The notes: generated from the sequence alone by a model not told the origin. A stretch of DNA of 7,788 nucleotides from CAZNFR01 sp964572225 (GCA_964572225.1 CAZNFR010000125.1:1-7788); one strand, 5' to 3'; counted from the first letter of the stretch, positions 1 through 6,346 are shown. Numbers and translations are program-made.

Positions 1-55
1 TAAACCCCTAAACCCCTAAACCCCTAAACCCCTAAACCCCTAAACCCCTAAACCC
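1..55. repeat. Tandem 8-mer array (TAAACCCC), truncated by window edge
   Basis: Six perfect head-to-tail copies of TAAACCCC fill positions 1-48, followed by a seventh partial copy (TAAACCC, 49-55). The array probably continues to the left of the window. On the minus strand it reads as repeated GGGGTTTA, with runs of four G every eight bases, a pattern able to form a G-quadruplex. The same unit in the same orientation recurs at 5341-5388, upstream of the riboswitch. No coding function is seen. It is an internal intergenic array, because genes and a second copy lie in the same scaffold. Confidence 0.97.
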
Positions 56-108
56 AAATTAAGATCTATTTAACAGCCAGGCAAAAATATTGGAAGGATT
101 CGTTAAAA

Positions 109-135
109 TTATCCCTTTACCCCTCTTATCCCTTT
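109..135 (+). repeat. Pair of 10-bp direct repeats upstream of the susC-like promoter
   Basis: TTATCCCTTT occurs at 109-118 and again, identically, at 126-135, an offset of 17 bp. The second copy ends 12 bp before the candidate -7 box at 148-155, so both lie where an activator or RNA polymerase would contact the promoter. This could be an operator for a regulator encoded elsewhere. It could also be chance in a T/C-rich leader; only two copies are visible and the spacing is not a whole number of helical turns. Confidence 0.45.
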
Positions 136-147
136 CATTATTTTACG

Positions 148-155
148 TAAATTTG
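148..155 (+). promoter_or_regulatory. Candidate Bacteroidota -7 promoter box for the SusC/SusD pair
   Basis: TAAATTTG at 148-155 matches the Bacteroides-type -7 consensus TAnnTTTG at every fixed base. The matching -33 TTTG element is not clear at the expected 19-21 bp upstream; TCTT at 124-127 is the nearest and is weak. A start site near 161-165 would leave a leader of only about 15 bases before the ATG at 178. A short inverted repeat (TTGG-CAA-CCAA, 153-163) overlaps the predicted start site. Assignment rests on one motif, so confidence is moderate. Confidence 0.45.
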
Positions 156-177
156 GCAACCAACCGTAATTACTATT

Positions 178-3100
178 ATGAAAATAAAACTACCAATCAG
201 GTCAGGGTTGATCCCTCTGCTTCTTTTGTTATTACTGATTTCTCCCGGACTGCTCGCGCAAAGAACCATAAGCGGCACAGTCACAGATGCCGGAAACGGC
301 GAACCCCTCATCGGAGCCACCATCGTGGTGAAAGGTACCACCACCGGTACACTCACCGATCTTCAGGGTGAATATTCCATTCAGGTTGAAGGGCCCGCGA
401 GTGTGCTTCAATTCTCCTTTGTAGGGTATGAATCGGCCGAGGTTACCGTGGGTGAGCAAACCAGCATCAGCATCAGCCTTTCCGAGTCGGCCACCGAGCT
501 GGAAGATGTGGTGGTAATCGGGTATGGTACGGTGAAAAAGGACGATCTCACAGGCTCCGTGGCCGTGGTTTCTGCGGAAGATCTGAACCGTACCCCGGCT
601 GCAACTTTTCAGAATGCCCTGCAGGGAAGAGCCACCGGGGTTTTAGTCTCCCAGAATTCGGGTCGCCCGGGTGCAGGCACCTCAATCCGCATAAGGGGTG
701 TGGGATCCATAAACCGCAGCTCCGATCCTATCTATGTGATCGACGGGGTAATCACCGGAAGTCTCAATTCCATCAATCCGGCCGATATTGAGACCCTACA
801 GGTCCTCAAAGATGCCTCCTCAACAGCCATTTACGGGGCCGACGGGGCCAACGGGGTCATCATCATCACCACCAAAAGAGGGGAAAGCGGAAAGACGAAA
901 GTCAGCTATTCCAACTTCTTCAGCCGCAATGTGATCCCAAGAAAGATCGATCTGATGAACGGGGATCAGTATGCGGAGTTTTACAATACCCTGAATGAAA
1001 GGGACGGCATAACCCAGATCGCCTATTCGGATGAATTCCGGGAAGCATACTACGGTGAAGGATGGGAAGAAGGTACCGACTGGCAGGATGAGATCACCAC
1101 CGAAGGGTTTACCCAGAACCACTACCTCCGGGTATCCGGCGGAGGTGAGAACAGCAATTACAGCATTTCGGCCAATTATTACGACGAAAGCGGGATCCTG
1201 GTAAATAATAATGCCCAACGATATAACGTAAGGGCCAATTCCGATTTCCGGATCGGCGATCGGCTCAAAGTGGGAGAAACCTTTAACTTCAGCCGCAATT
1301 CATACCAGCGTGGGGCAGGCAGCTTTGGCAATGTCAAGACCGCAACCCCCCTGTTAAAAGTATATGACGAGGATAACGATGGGGGATTTGCAGGTCCGCA
1401 GCAGCCTTTCGGATTTGATGTGAATGGTGACGGTGAGATCGATAACAGCGAGATCTTCCCTTCCACCGGAGGAAACGACAAATTTAATCCCCTTGGAGTA
1501 GCCCTGCTTCCCGACAACAACGAAAATGTGTATAACTTCCTGGGCAGTGTGTATGCGGAATATGAGATTATCGACGGACTCAGCTTTAAGGCTCTTCCCT
1601 CGGTTGATTTTACCTACGGAAAGGCCCGGGAATGGACACCTTCCTACGAAATGGGCGTCCGATCGGAACCCCAGGCCAAGCTGGTGGAAAGGTTTTCCGA
1701 TATCCTTAACCTGTCCATCGAAAGTCAGCTAAACTATAACAAAACTTTTGGCAACCATACCCTGACAGCCGTGCTCGTTCACCAGTACCGGAAAGTGGAC
1801 GCCAGCTACACCACCCCGCGTGCCCTTGAATTTCCCTATGAGAACCTGAATGTTTTCGATCAGGCTTCGGCCGGCGGACAAACCATCGCCGGGAGCAGGA
1901 TCCCCTTCAGAAGCATCTCCTACCTGGGAAGACTAATCTATGATTATAAAGGAAAGTACCTTTTTACCACCTCTTTCAGGAGAGATGGCAACAGCCGTTT
2001 CGGGGAAGGGTACCGATGGGGTAACTTCCCGTCCTTCTCCCTCGGATGGAAGCTGAATGAAGACCTCTTGCCCCAGGTTAGTGCCATTAATATGCTGAAG
2101 CTAAGAGTTGGATGGGGCGCTACCGGGAATTCCAACATCGGAAATTTCGAATATGACGACTTCCTTTCCAGTCCGGCTCAGTTCTCCCCCGTCTTTGGGA
2201 TGGATGAACAACTGGCCACCGCTACCTATGTCCTCAGCTCCTTCGCCAATCCCATCGTGAAATGGGAAGCCGCCGAAATGATCAACCTGGGTGTCGACCT
2301 CAACCTTTTCAATAACCGACTACAGTCAAGTGTTGAATACTATGTGAAAAACCAGAAAGACCTCCTGGTCAGAAAACCGGTTTCACACGTCTTCGGCCGT
2401 GCTTCCGAACCGGGATTTTCGCAGGATGCCCAACCCTGGCTCAACGTAGGTCAGTTGCAAAACCGCGGATTCGAATTCCTGGTCTCATATAAGGAACAGC
2501 GTGGGAACCTATACTATAATATTTCTTTCAATCTGACCACCATCAAGAATGAGGTGATCAGCATTCCGACTTCAGACATTACGGATCGTACCGGCTATAA
2601 CCGGACCATCGAAGGACGCCCTGTAGGTTCCCTCTTTGGTTATGTGGCCGAGGGGATCGTGACCGATGCCGATTTCGATGAGGAAGGCAATTATCTATGG
2701 GCCGTTCCCAACGAAGGAGTGCCCGAACACGGGGACCTCAGATTCAAGGATCTGAACAGGGACGGAGAGATCAGCGATCTTGACCGCACCCTGATCGGAA
2801 AACCCATTCCCGATTTCATTTATGGTTTCAACTTCGAGCTGGCCTGGAAATCCTTTGATTTCTCCCTCTTCCTGAGCGGAATGCAGAACTTCGAGATCTT
2901 CAACGAGGAAAGGGCTACGCTTTCGAGTTTCAATTCCCAGGACCTCGACCATAACAAGCTGGTCGGATTCGCGGAGAACTACTATACTCCGGAAAACCCA
3001 TCCACCGAATGGGTAAGAGCCGACCGGAACAACCGGAATATCAATGACCGGATCTCAACCTTGTGGATAGAGGACGGGTCTTTCCTCCGGATTAAAGACG

Positions 3101-3318
3101 TTCAGTTCGGATATACCATTCCCAGATCGGTGACCAGCAGGGCGAACATTGAGAGGGTAAGGGCCTTTGTCAGCCTCTCGAATCCCTATGTATTTACCCA
3201 ATACACCGGAAGGGATCCGGAAGTAGCGGTCTTTTCGAGTCCGCTCAGCTCCGGGACCGACTATGGAGGGTATCCCGTTCCCCGGGTTTCCACCATCGGA
3301 TTACAAATTGATTTTTAA
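178..3318 (+). CDS. SusC/RagA-family TonB-dependent outer-membrane transporter
   Basis: The 1046-residue protein has the normal SusC length and domain order. Residues 1-27 form a signal peptide (KIK start, leucine run at 14-20, cleavage likely after LLA before Q28). A carboxypeptidase-D-regulatory-like beta domain follows at about 30-105 (start SGTVTDAGNGEPLIGATI). A TonB-box-like segment with the SusC signature ELEDVVVIGYGTVKK lies at 107-121. The plug domain spans roughly 120-235 (PIYVIDGV from residue 183 or 184). The rest is the 22-strand-type barrel, ending in a C-terminal phenylalanine (LQIDF). No STN sensor domain is present, so direct anti-sigma signalling is unlikely. Two EF-hand-like acidic loops occur: DVNGDGEIDNSE at 414-425 and DLNRDGEISDLD at 858-869, the second being common in SusC proteins. 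In the family, SusC imports oligomers captured by SusD using TonB energy. The SusD-like gene follows after 56 bp, probably in one operon. The substrate cannot be inferred. The ATG at 178 is chosen because it gives a clean signal peptide. Confidence 0.97.
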   Translation: MKIKLPIRSGLIPLLLLLLLISPGLLAQRTISGTVTDAGNGEPLIGATIVVKGTTTGTLTDLQGEYSIQVEGPASVLQFSFVGYESAEVTVGEQTSISISLSESATELEDVVVIGYGTVKKDDLTGSVAVVSAEDLNRTPAATFQNALQGRATGVLVSQNSGRPGAGTSIRIRGVGSINRSSDPIYVIDGVITGSLNSINPADIETLQVLKDASSTAIYGADGANGVIIITTKRGESGKTKVSYSNFFSRNVIPRKIDLMNGDQYAEFYNTLNERDGITQIAYSDEFREAYYGEGWEEGTDWQDEITTEGFTQNHYLRVSGGGENSNYSISANYYDESGILVNNNAQRYNVRANSDFRIGDRLKVGETFNFSRNSYQRGAGSFGNVKTATPLLKVYDEDNDGGFAGPQQPFGFDVNGDGEIDNSEIFPSTGGNDKFNPLGVALLPDNNENVYNFLGSVYAEYEIIDGLSFKALPSVDFTYGKAREWTPSYEMGVRSEPQAKLVERFSDILNLSIESQLNYNKTFGNHTLTAVLVHQYRKVDASYTTPRALEFPYENLNVFDQASAGGQTIAGSRIPFRSISYLGRLIYDYKGKYLFTTSFRRDGNSRFGEGYRWGNFPSFSLGWKLNEDLLPQVSAINMLKLRVGWGATGNSNIGNFEYDDFLSSPAQFSPVFGMDEQLATATYVLSSFANPIVKWEAAEMINLGVDLNLFNNRLQSSVEYYVKNQKDLLVRKPVSHVFGRASEPGFSQDAQPWLNVGQLQNRGFEFLVSYKEQRGNLYYNISFNLTTIKNEVISIPTSDITDRTGYNRTIEGRPVGSLFGYVAEGIVTDADFDEEGNYLWAVPNEGVPEHGDLRFKDLNRDGEISDLDRTLIGKPIPDFIYGFNFELAWKSFDFSLFLSGMQNFEIFNEERATLSSFNSQDLDHNKLVGFAENYYTPENPSTEWVRADRNNRNINDRISTLWIEDGSFLRIKDVQFGYTIPRSVTSRANIERVRAFVSLSNPYVFTQYTGRDPEVAVFSSPLSSGTDYGGYPVPRVSTIGLQIDF

Positions 3319-3374
3319 CAGGTACAAACCTCCGGCATGTGGTTGTTCCTTTAAACTATAAATTTTATTGAATC

Positions 3375-5057
3375 ATGATGAAAACAATCAAAGTCATACT
3401 TATCAGCATAATCATCCTCATCCCGTCCTTTCAGTCATGCACGGATGAGGCCCTGGAAGTTGAGAATATCAATCAGCTTGCCCTCAGTTCTTTTTATAAA
3501 ACCGCCGATGATGCCCTTTATGCAGTGAACGCCTGTTACACCCCCCTGGCACATTCAGGTCTCTTTGGATGCCGCTGGTTTTTCCTGCTTGGGTCCTTCT
3601 CGGACCGGACACTCTTTGAGACACCTACCATGGATAATATCAGCATCAATTCTTCCAATGAATTTGTTACCTGGATGCACAGAGATCTCTACATGGGAGT
3701 ATGGAGAACCTCCCATGTTTTGCGAAATCTGCTGGATAAGGATATCCCCGGTTTGAGTGAGGAAACTCTTAACGATTATTTTGCGCAGATCCGTGCCCTC
3801 AGAGCCATGTATTATTTTATCCTGGTAACGGTATTCGACCAACCCATCTTCTTCGATGAGAACAGTCTGCCCCAGGATGCCAATCAGGCCTATTCCAACG
3901 GAGAGCAGATCGAGTTTTGGGATAAGATTGTCGAGGACCTTGAATTTGCCATCCCTNNNNNNNNNNTCACCGACCAGTACCCCGTTACCGAAACAGGAAG
4001 GATCACCTCCGGTGCTGCGCGGGCTTTACTGGGCAAAGCCATGCTGTATAAGCATTACTATTATCATGTGCGCTTCGGACAAAAAGGAAGCAACGAAGAT
4101 ATTGCCGATCTGGAACTTGCCAGAGATATGCTCAGGGCAGTGATGAACAGTCCGGTATACTCCCTGGTACAGCCCAAAGACGAAAGCTCGCAGCTCGATC
4201 AAATCAACGCGGTACTTTGCAATACCGCTTACATGGACCTGCCTGCAAGTGACGGATCCACCTACCGCTCGGAAAACAACAGCGAATCCATCTGGGAGAT
4301 CCAGTACAGCGACCAGAGGATCAATCAGGGATGGCTTCCCGGATGGCAATGGTCGGGAAACATGAACTTCCAGTGGTTCTATCATCATGAAAGCAGCTTC
4401 AAAAATCACGAAGCCCATCCACAAATGTATTATGAGTTTGAATCGGTTACCGGTCATCCCGCAGGATTTGAGAAGGATCCCCGAACTTTTGCCTCCCTTT
4501 ATCTGGACGGCGACCGGCTGCATTTTGTCCCCGACGAAGATTACTACAGCAGATTTTATACATCAGGAATCAATAACAAAAAAGTGGCTTCAAGCCGCGG
4601 ACTCACCATTCCGGGTCAGCCCAGCATAGGGTTCGGGATCAAAAAATACGCCTATCCCACCTATAACGACAAGGCTGCTCCCAACAACGCACCTTTCAAT
4701 CACAGAGTTATCCGCCTGGCCGATGTCATGCTAATGTATGCCGAGGTAATGTACATCCTCAGTGACAATGGTACCGGACTGCAGGCCCTCAACGATGTAC
4801 GCGACCGCGTAAGCATGCCCCCGGTCTCCAGCCTTACCACAGATGCCATAATCCACGAAAGAGATGTGGAACTGGCCTACGAGGGCCACAGGTATCTCGA
4901 CCTGATCCGGTGGAGCTTCGACAGCGAATGGGGAATCGACTGGATGGAGATATACGATGGCAATGTTTTTCAGGTCGGCAAAAATGAGTTCCTGCCCCTT
5001 CCCATCAGCGAGATTAATGTGAACCGGGGAATGCTGGAGCAGAATGCGGGATGGTAG
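3375..5057 (+). CDS. SusD/RagB-family surface nutrient-binding lipoprotein
   Basis: This protein of about 560 residues is the usual partner of the upstream SusC-like gene. It begins MMKT; the second Met at 3378 is an equally possible start. A hydrophobic stretch is followed by a lipobox-like FQSC with lipidation at Cys22. The residues after it (TDEALEVE) are acidic, like the lipoprotein export signals that send Bacteroidota lipoproteins to the cell surface. Family hallmarks are RALRAMYYFILV at 140-151 in the TPR-like helical region, TSGAARALLGKAMLY just after the N gap, HERDVELAYEGHRYLDLIRW at 494-513, and a C-terminus LPLPISEINVNRGML then QNAGW. In the family, SusD sits as a lid on the SusC barrel and binds the ligand. 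Residues 195-198 are unknown because of ten Ns, but the frame is open on both sides. No SD-like site is clear; the region before the start is A/T-rich. Family assignment is firm, ligand unknown. Confidence 0.96.
   Translation: MMKTIKVILISIIILIPSFQSCTDEALEVENINQLALSSFYKTADDALYAVNACYTPLAHSGLFGCRWFFLLGSFSDRTLFETPTMDNISINSSNEFVTWMHRDLYMGVWRTSHVLRNLLDKDIPGLSEETLNDYFAQIRALRAMYYFILVTVFDQPIFFDENSLPQDANQAYSNGEQIEFWDKIVEDLEFAIPXXXXTDQYPVTETGRITSGAARALLGKAMLYKHYYYHVRFGQKGSNEDIADLELARDMLRAVMNSPVYSLVQPKDESSQLDQINAVLCNTAYMDLPASDGSTYRSENNSESIWEIQYSDQRINQGWLPGWQWSGNMNFQWFYHHESSFKNHEAHPQMYYEFESVTGHPAGFEKDPRTFASLYLDGDRLHFVPDEDYYSRFYTSGINNKKVASSRGLTIPGQPSIGFGIKKYAYPTYNDKAAPNNAPFNHRVIRLADVMLMYAEVMYILSDNGTGLQALNDVRDRVSMPPVSSLTTDAIIHERDVELAYEGHRYLDLIRWSFDSEWGIDWMEIYDGNVFQVGKNEFLPLPISEINVNRGMLEQNAGW
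3957..3966. other. 10-N assembly gap inside the SusD-like gene
   Basis: Ten Ns interrupt the coding sequence between EFAIP and TDQYPVTETGR. With a length of exactly ten the frame is kept, and the flanks join as in other SusD proteins, where a short AIP-N-L-P type linker precedes the TETGRIT segment. The true gap is therefore probably close to ten bases and the gene intact, though the N count may be only an estimate. Confidence 0.95.
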
Positions 5058-5068
5058 ATGGAGGAAGA

Positions 5069-5134
5069 GGTTTAGAATGGTTTAGAGGTTTAGAGGTTTA
5101 GAATGGTTTAGAGGTTTAGAGGTTTAGAGGTTTA
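5069..5134 (+). repeat. 8-mer array, left arm (TTTAGAGG units) after the SusD-like stop
   Basis: Starting 11 bases after the SusD-like stop codon, GGTTTAGA occurs at 5069, 5079, 5087, 5095, 5105, 5113 and 5121, with a partial copy at 5129-5134. Two extra AT dinucleotides (5077-5078 and 5103-5104) break the 8-bp register. Relative to the arrays at 1-55 and 5341-5388, the unit is reverse-complemented and carries one base change (TTTAGAGG against TTTAGGGG). As RNA it would lie in the 3' untranslated region of the SusC/SusD transcript and could pair with the right arm beyond the gap at about seven of every eight positions. This might form a terminator-like or stability hairpin, which is inference. 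Confidence 0.93.
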
Positions 5135-5240
5135 TCCCATGGAGTGTGAATCCCCAGATCCCCAGATCCCTGGATCCCCATTCTTGTTTAGAGGTTTAGA
5201 GGTTTATCCCATGGAGTGTGAATCCCCAGATCCCCAGATC
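5115..5240 (+). repeat. 72-bp tandem repeat running into the 100-N gap
   Basis: A 54-bp segment at 5115-5168 is repeated identically at 5187-5240, separated by 18 bp, giving a 72-bp period. Each copy starts with two TTTAGAGG units, followed by a conserved block beginning TTTATCCCATGGAGTGTG and then by TCCCCAGA repeats. The second copy is cut by the N run, so further copies may be hidden in the gap. The block at 5151-5182 is itself 8-bp periodic (TCCCCAGA, TCCCCAGA, TCCCTGGA, TCCCCATT). The only open frame here starts at the ATG of the repeat and reads into Ns, so no gene is called. Confidence 0.92.
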
Positions 5241-5340
5241 NNNNNNNNNNNNNNNNNNNNNNNNNNNNNNNNNNNNNNNNNNNNNNNNNNNNNNNNNNNN
5301 NNNNNNNNNNNNNNNNNNNNNNNNNNNNNNNNNNNNNNNN
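5241..5340. other. 100-N assembly gap within the repeat region
   Basis: Exactly 100 Ns, a conventional placeholder for a gap of unknown size. It lies between a tandem repeat on the left and an 8-mer array on the right, so the assembly most likely broke on the repeats. The true length and content, including possible extra repeat units or a small gene, are unknown. Confidence 0.98.
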
Positions 5341-5388
5341 CCTAAACTCCTAAACCCCTAAACCCCTAAACCCCTAAACCCCTAAACT
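5341..5388 (+). repeat. 8-mer array, right arm (CCCCTAAA type), inverted relative to the left arm
   Basis: Six 8-bp units begin right after the gap: CCTAAACT, CCTAAACC four times, and CCTAAACT, followed by CTC. The unit and orientation match the array at 1-55 and are inverted relative to 5069-5134. The minus strand carries four runs of GGGG spaced by TTTA, which could fold as a G-quadruplex. The array is followed by A-tracts and then by the riboswitch, so it sits at the upstream edge of the next transcription unit. The left end is cut by the gap. Confidence 0.95.
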
Positions 5389-5446
5389 CTCAAAAAATTT
5401 CCCTTCCCCTGCAACCACTCTAAAAAAATTTCCGTACTTTTACCCC
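5387..5446 (+). promoter_or_regulatory. A-tract region with direct repeat; likely holds the promoter of the riboswitch transcript
   Basis: Two near-identical 16-mers, CTCTCAAAAAATTTCC (5387-5402) and CTCTAAAAAAATTTCC (5418-5433), differ at one position and are offset by 31 bp, about three helical turns, so their A-tracts would face the same side of the DNA. TACTTTTA at 5435-5442 matches the Bacteroidota -7 box TAnnTTTG except at the last base. It would place transcription start near the first base of riboswitch stem P1 (5447), a sensible position for an aptamer. No good -33 TTTG is visible. The promoter call is tentative. Confidence 0.35.
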
Positions 5447-5649
5447 GCATTGGTTTCCTTAATGCCCCGTGCAAAGGATTAAAAGGGAATGCCGTGCCCG
5501 GAATAAAATCCGGAATTCGGCAACAGTTCCCGCTGCTGTGATCCCCTTAACGGGTTTGGTAATTAGGCCACTTTGTTTCACGCTCTTGAGAGAAAACGAA
5601 AACATGGGAAGGCAGCAAACCCGGGGTAAGTCAGAAGACCTGCCAGTGC
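5447..5649 (+). promoter_or_regulatory. Cobalamin (adenosylcobalamin-type) riboswitch aptamer
   Basis: The conserved B12-aptamer landmarks occur in order. Stem P1 closes with GCATTGG (5447-5453) against CCAGTGC (5643-5649), including one G-U pair. TCCTT (5456-5460) pairs with AAGGA (5474-5478). AAAAGGGAAT (5481-5490) is conserved, and GGGAA (5485-5489) pairs with TTCCC (5527-5531). The P5 region has GCCG/CGGC (5491-5494, 5518-5521) and CCGG/CCGG (5498-5501, 5510-5513). A CTCT-TG-AGAG hairpin is at 5583-5592. GGGAAGGC is followed by the B12 box GTAAGTCAGAAGACCTGCC at 5626-5644. In the family, bound cobalamin turns off downstream expression, usually at translation start or by termination. It controls the transporter candidate that starts 121 bases downstream. 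Confidence 0.95.
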
Positions 5650-5770
5650 ATTTCGATTTTGTAGCCTGCGGTGAACAGGTGATGGATCATAACAACTCCG
5701 GTTTTATCCACACACATGTCTTATCCGCTGCAAAATCTGCATGTATAAACTAAAAAAAAATGTAGCGGTA
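5650..5770 (+). promoter_or_regulatory. Riboswitch leader with possible translational expression platform
   Basis: The 121 bases between aptamer and start codon contain no U-tract terminator. A small hairpin, CCTG (5665-5668) with CAGG (5676-5679) and loop CGGTGAA, sits where the L13 kissing hairpin is found in many B12 riboswitches. Further down, CCGCT (5725-5729) can pair with AGCGG (5764-5768), directly before the ATG at 5771, and could hide the ribosome landing site. Control at translation initiation is therefore the better guess. The five-base stem is short, and pairing with loop L5 was not demonstrated. Confidence 0.45.
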
Positions 5771-6346
5771 ATGAAAAAAATTGACCTAAACCTTCGTTCC
5801 GGAATTCTGTTTCTGATCGTTTTACTTGCAGCTTTCAGCAGACTTATTCCCCATCCCCTCAACTTTGCCCCGGTAGGCGCCATGGCCCTCTTCGGTGCAG
5901 CGTATTTTAACAAAAAAGCCCTGGCCATCCTGTTCCCCATCCTGGCTATGTTTATCTCAGACCTGGTGCTCAACAATCTGGTATACTCAACCCAGTTTGA
6001 AGGCTTTGTCTGGATGTATCCCGGTGCTTTGTGGACTTACGGATCCTTTGTTCTTATCGGACTGGCCGGATTTCTGATGCTGAAAAAGGTAAAGCCCCTC
6101 AGGCTCCTTACCGCCAGCCTCTCCGCTTCGGTGATCTTTTTTCTCCTGTCCAATTTCGGATACTGGACCACCGGATTGCTTTATCCGAAGAGCGTTGAGG
6201 GACTGATGGCCTGTTATGCGGCCGGACTGCCCTTCTTTAAGAACACCCTGTTGGGCGATCTGAGTTATACCGCCGTCCTCTTTGGGGCTTATGAACTGAT
6301 GAAGGCCAGATTCCACGTACTGCAGCCTGCAGTTTCAGGAAACTAA
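5771..6346 (+). CDS. DUF6580-like putative transporter (ECF S-component-like) under B12 riboswitch
   Basis: The protein has 191 residues if begun at the ATG at 5771 (MKKIDLNLRSG). An in-frame ATG at 5741 would add ten residues but lies within the leader, upstream of the putative start-site hairpin, so 5771 is preferred. It is very hydrophobic, with about six membrane segments near residues 10-25, 33-47, 49-70, 83-104, 112-132 and 158-180. Recognisable family-like motifs are HPLNFAPVGAMALFGAAYF close to the N-terminus and a C-terminal block with SNFGYW, AGLPFFKNTLLGDL and LFGAYEL. I assign it from memory to the DUF6580 putative transport family, whose size and topology resemble the substrate-binding S subunits of ECF transporters. 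No ECF ATPase or T subunit is in the window. The riboswitch makes cobalamin, a corrinoid precursor or cobalt the likely substrate class, but this is inference. The next gene begins 125 bp downstream. Confidence 0.85.
   Translation: MKKIDLNLRSGILFLIVLLAAFSRLIPHPLNFAPVGAMALFGAAYFNKKALAILFPILAMFISDLVLNNLVYSTQFEGFVWMYPGALWTYGSFVLIGLAGFLMLKKVKPLRLLTASLSASVIFFLLSNFGYWTTGLLYPKSVEGLMACYAAGLPFFKNTLLGDLSYTAVLFGAYELMKARFHVLQPAVSGN

Noticed and set aside
1..55. Telomere of a eukaryotic or linear chromosome
   Set aside because: The unit resembles telomeric repeats, but a second array lies inside the scaffold in the same orientation and the surrounding genes are bacterial with normal operon spacing.
820..1520. 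Minus-strand open frames opposite the SusC-like gene
   Set aside because: They are antisense shadows of a strongly supported coding frame, with no recognisable domains.
3957..3966. Frameshift or pseudogene in the SusD-like gene
   Set aside because: The reading frame is open and family-like on both sides of the ten Ns, and the join matches the expected spacing.
178..5057. SusC/SusD pair as the cobalamin transporter of the B12 unit
   Set aside because: The pair lies upstream of the riboswitch and is separated from it by repeat arrays; its sequence is SusC/SusD-like, not BtuB/BtuG-like.
5139..5345. Open frame starting at the repeat ATG and running through the Ns
   Set aside because: It is made of the 72-bp repeat and undetermined bases, duplicates its own start, and has no initiation signal or recognisable protein.
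5069..5388. CRISPR array
   Set aside because: Units are 8 bp with no unique spacers, and the 72-bp repeat has identical intervening material rather than spacer diversity; no cas gene is present.
5741..5770. Earlier start for the riboswitch-controlled membrane protein
   Set aside because: The ATG at 5741 adds only MYKLKKNVAV, which lies within the leader and is not family-like; MKKIDLNLRSG from 5771 gives a normal N-terminus.
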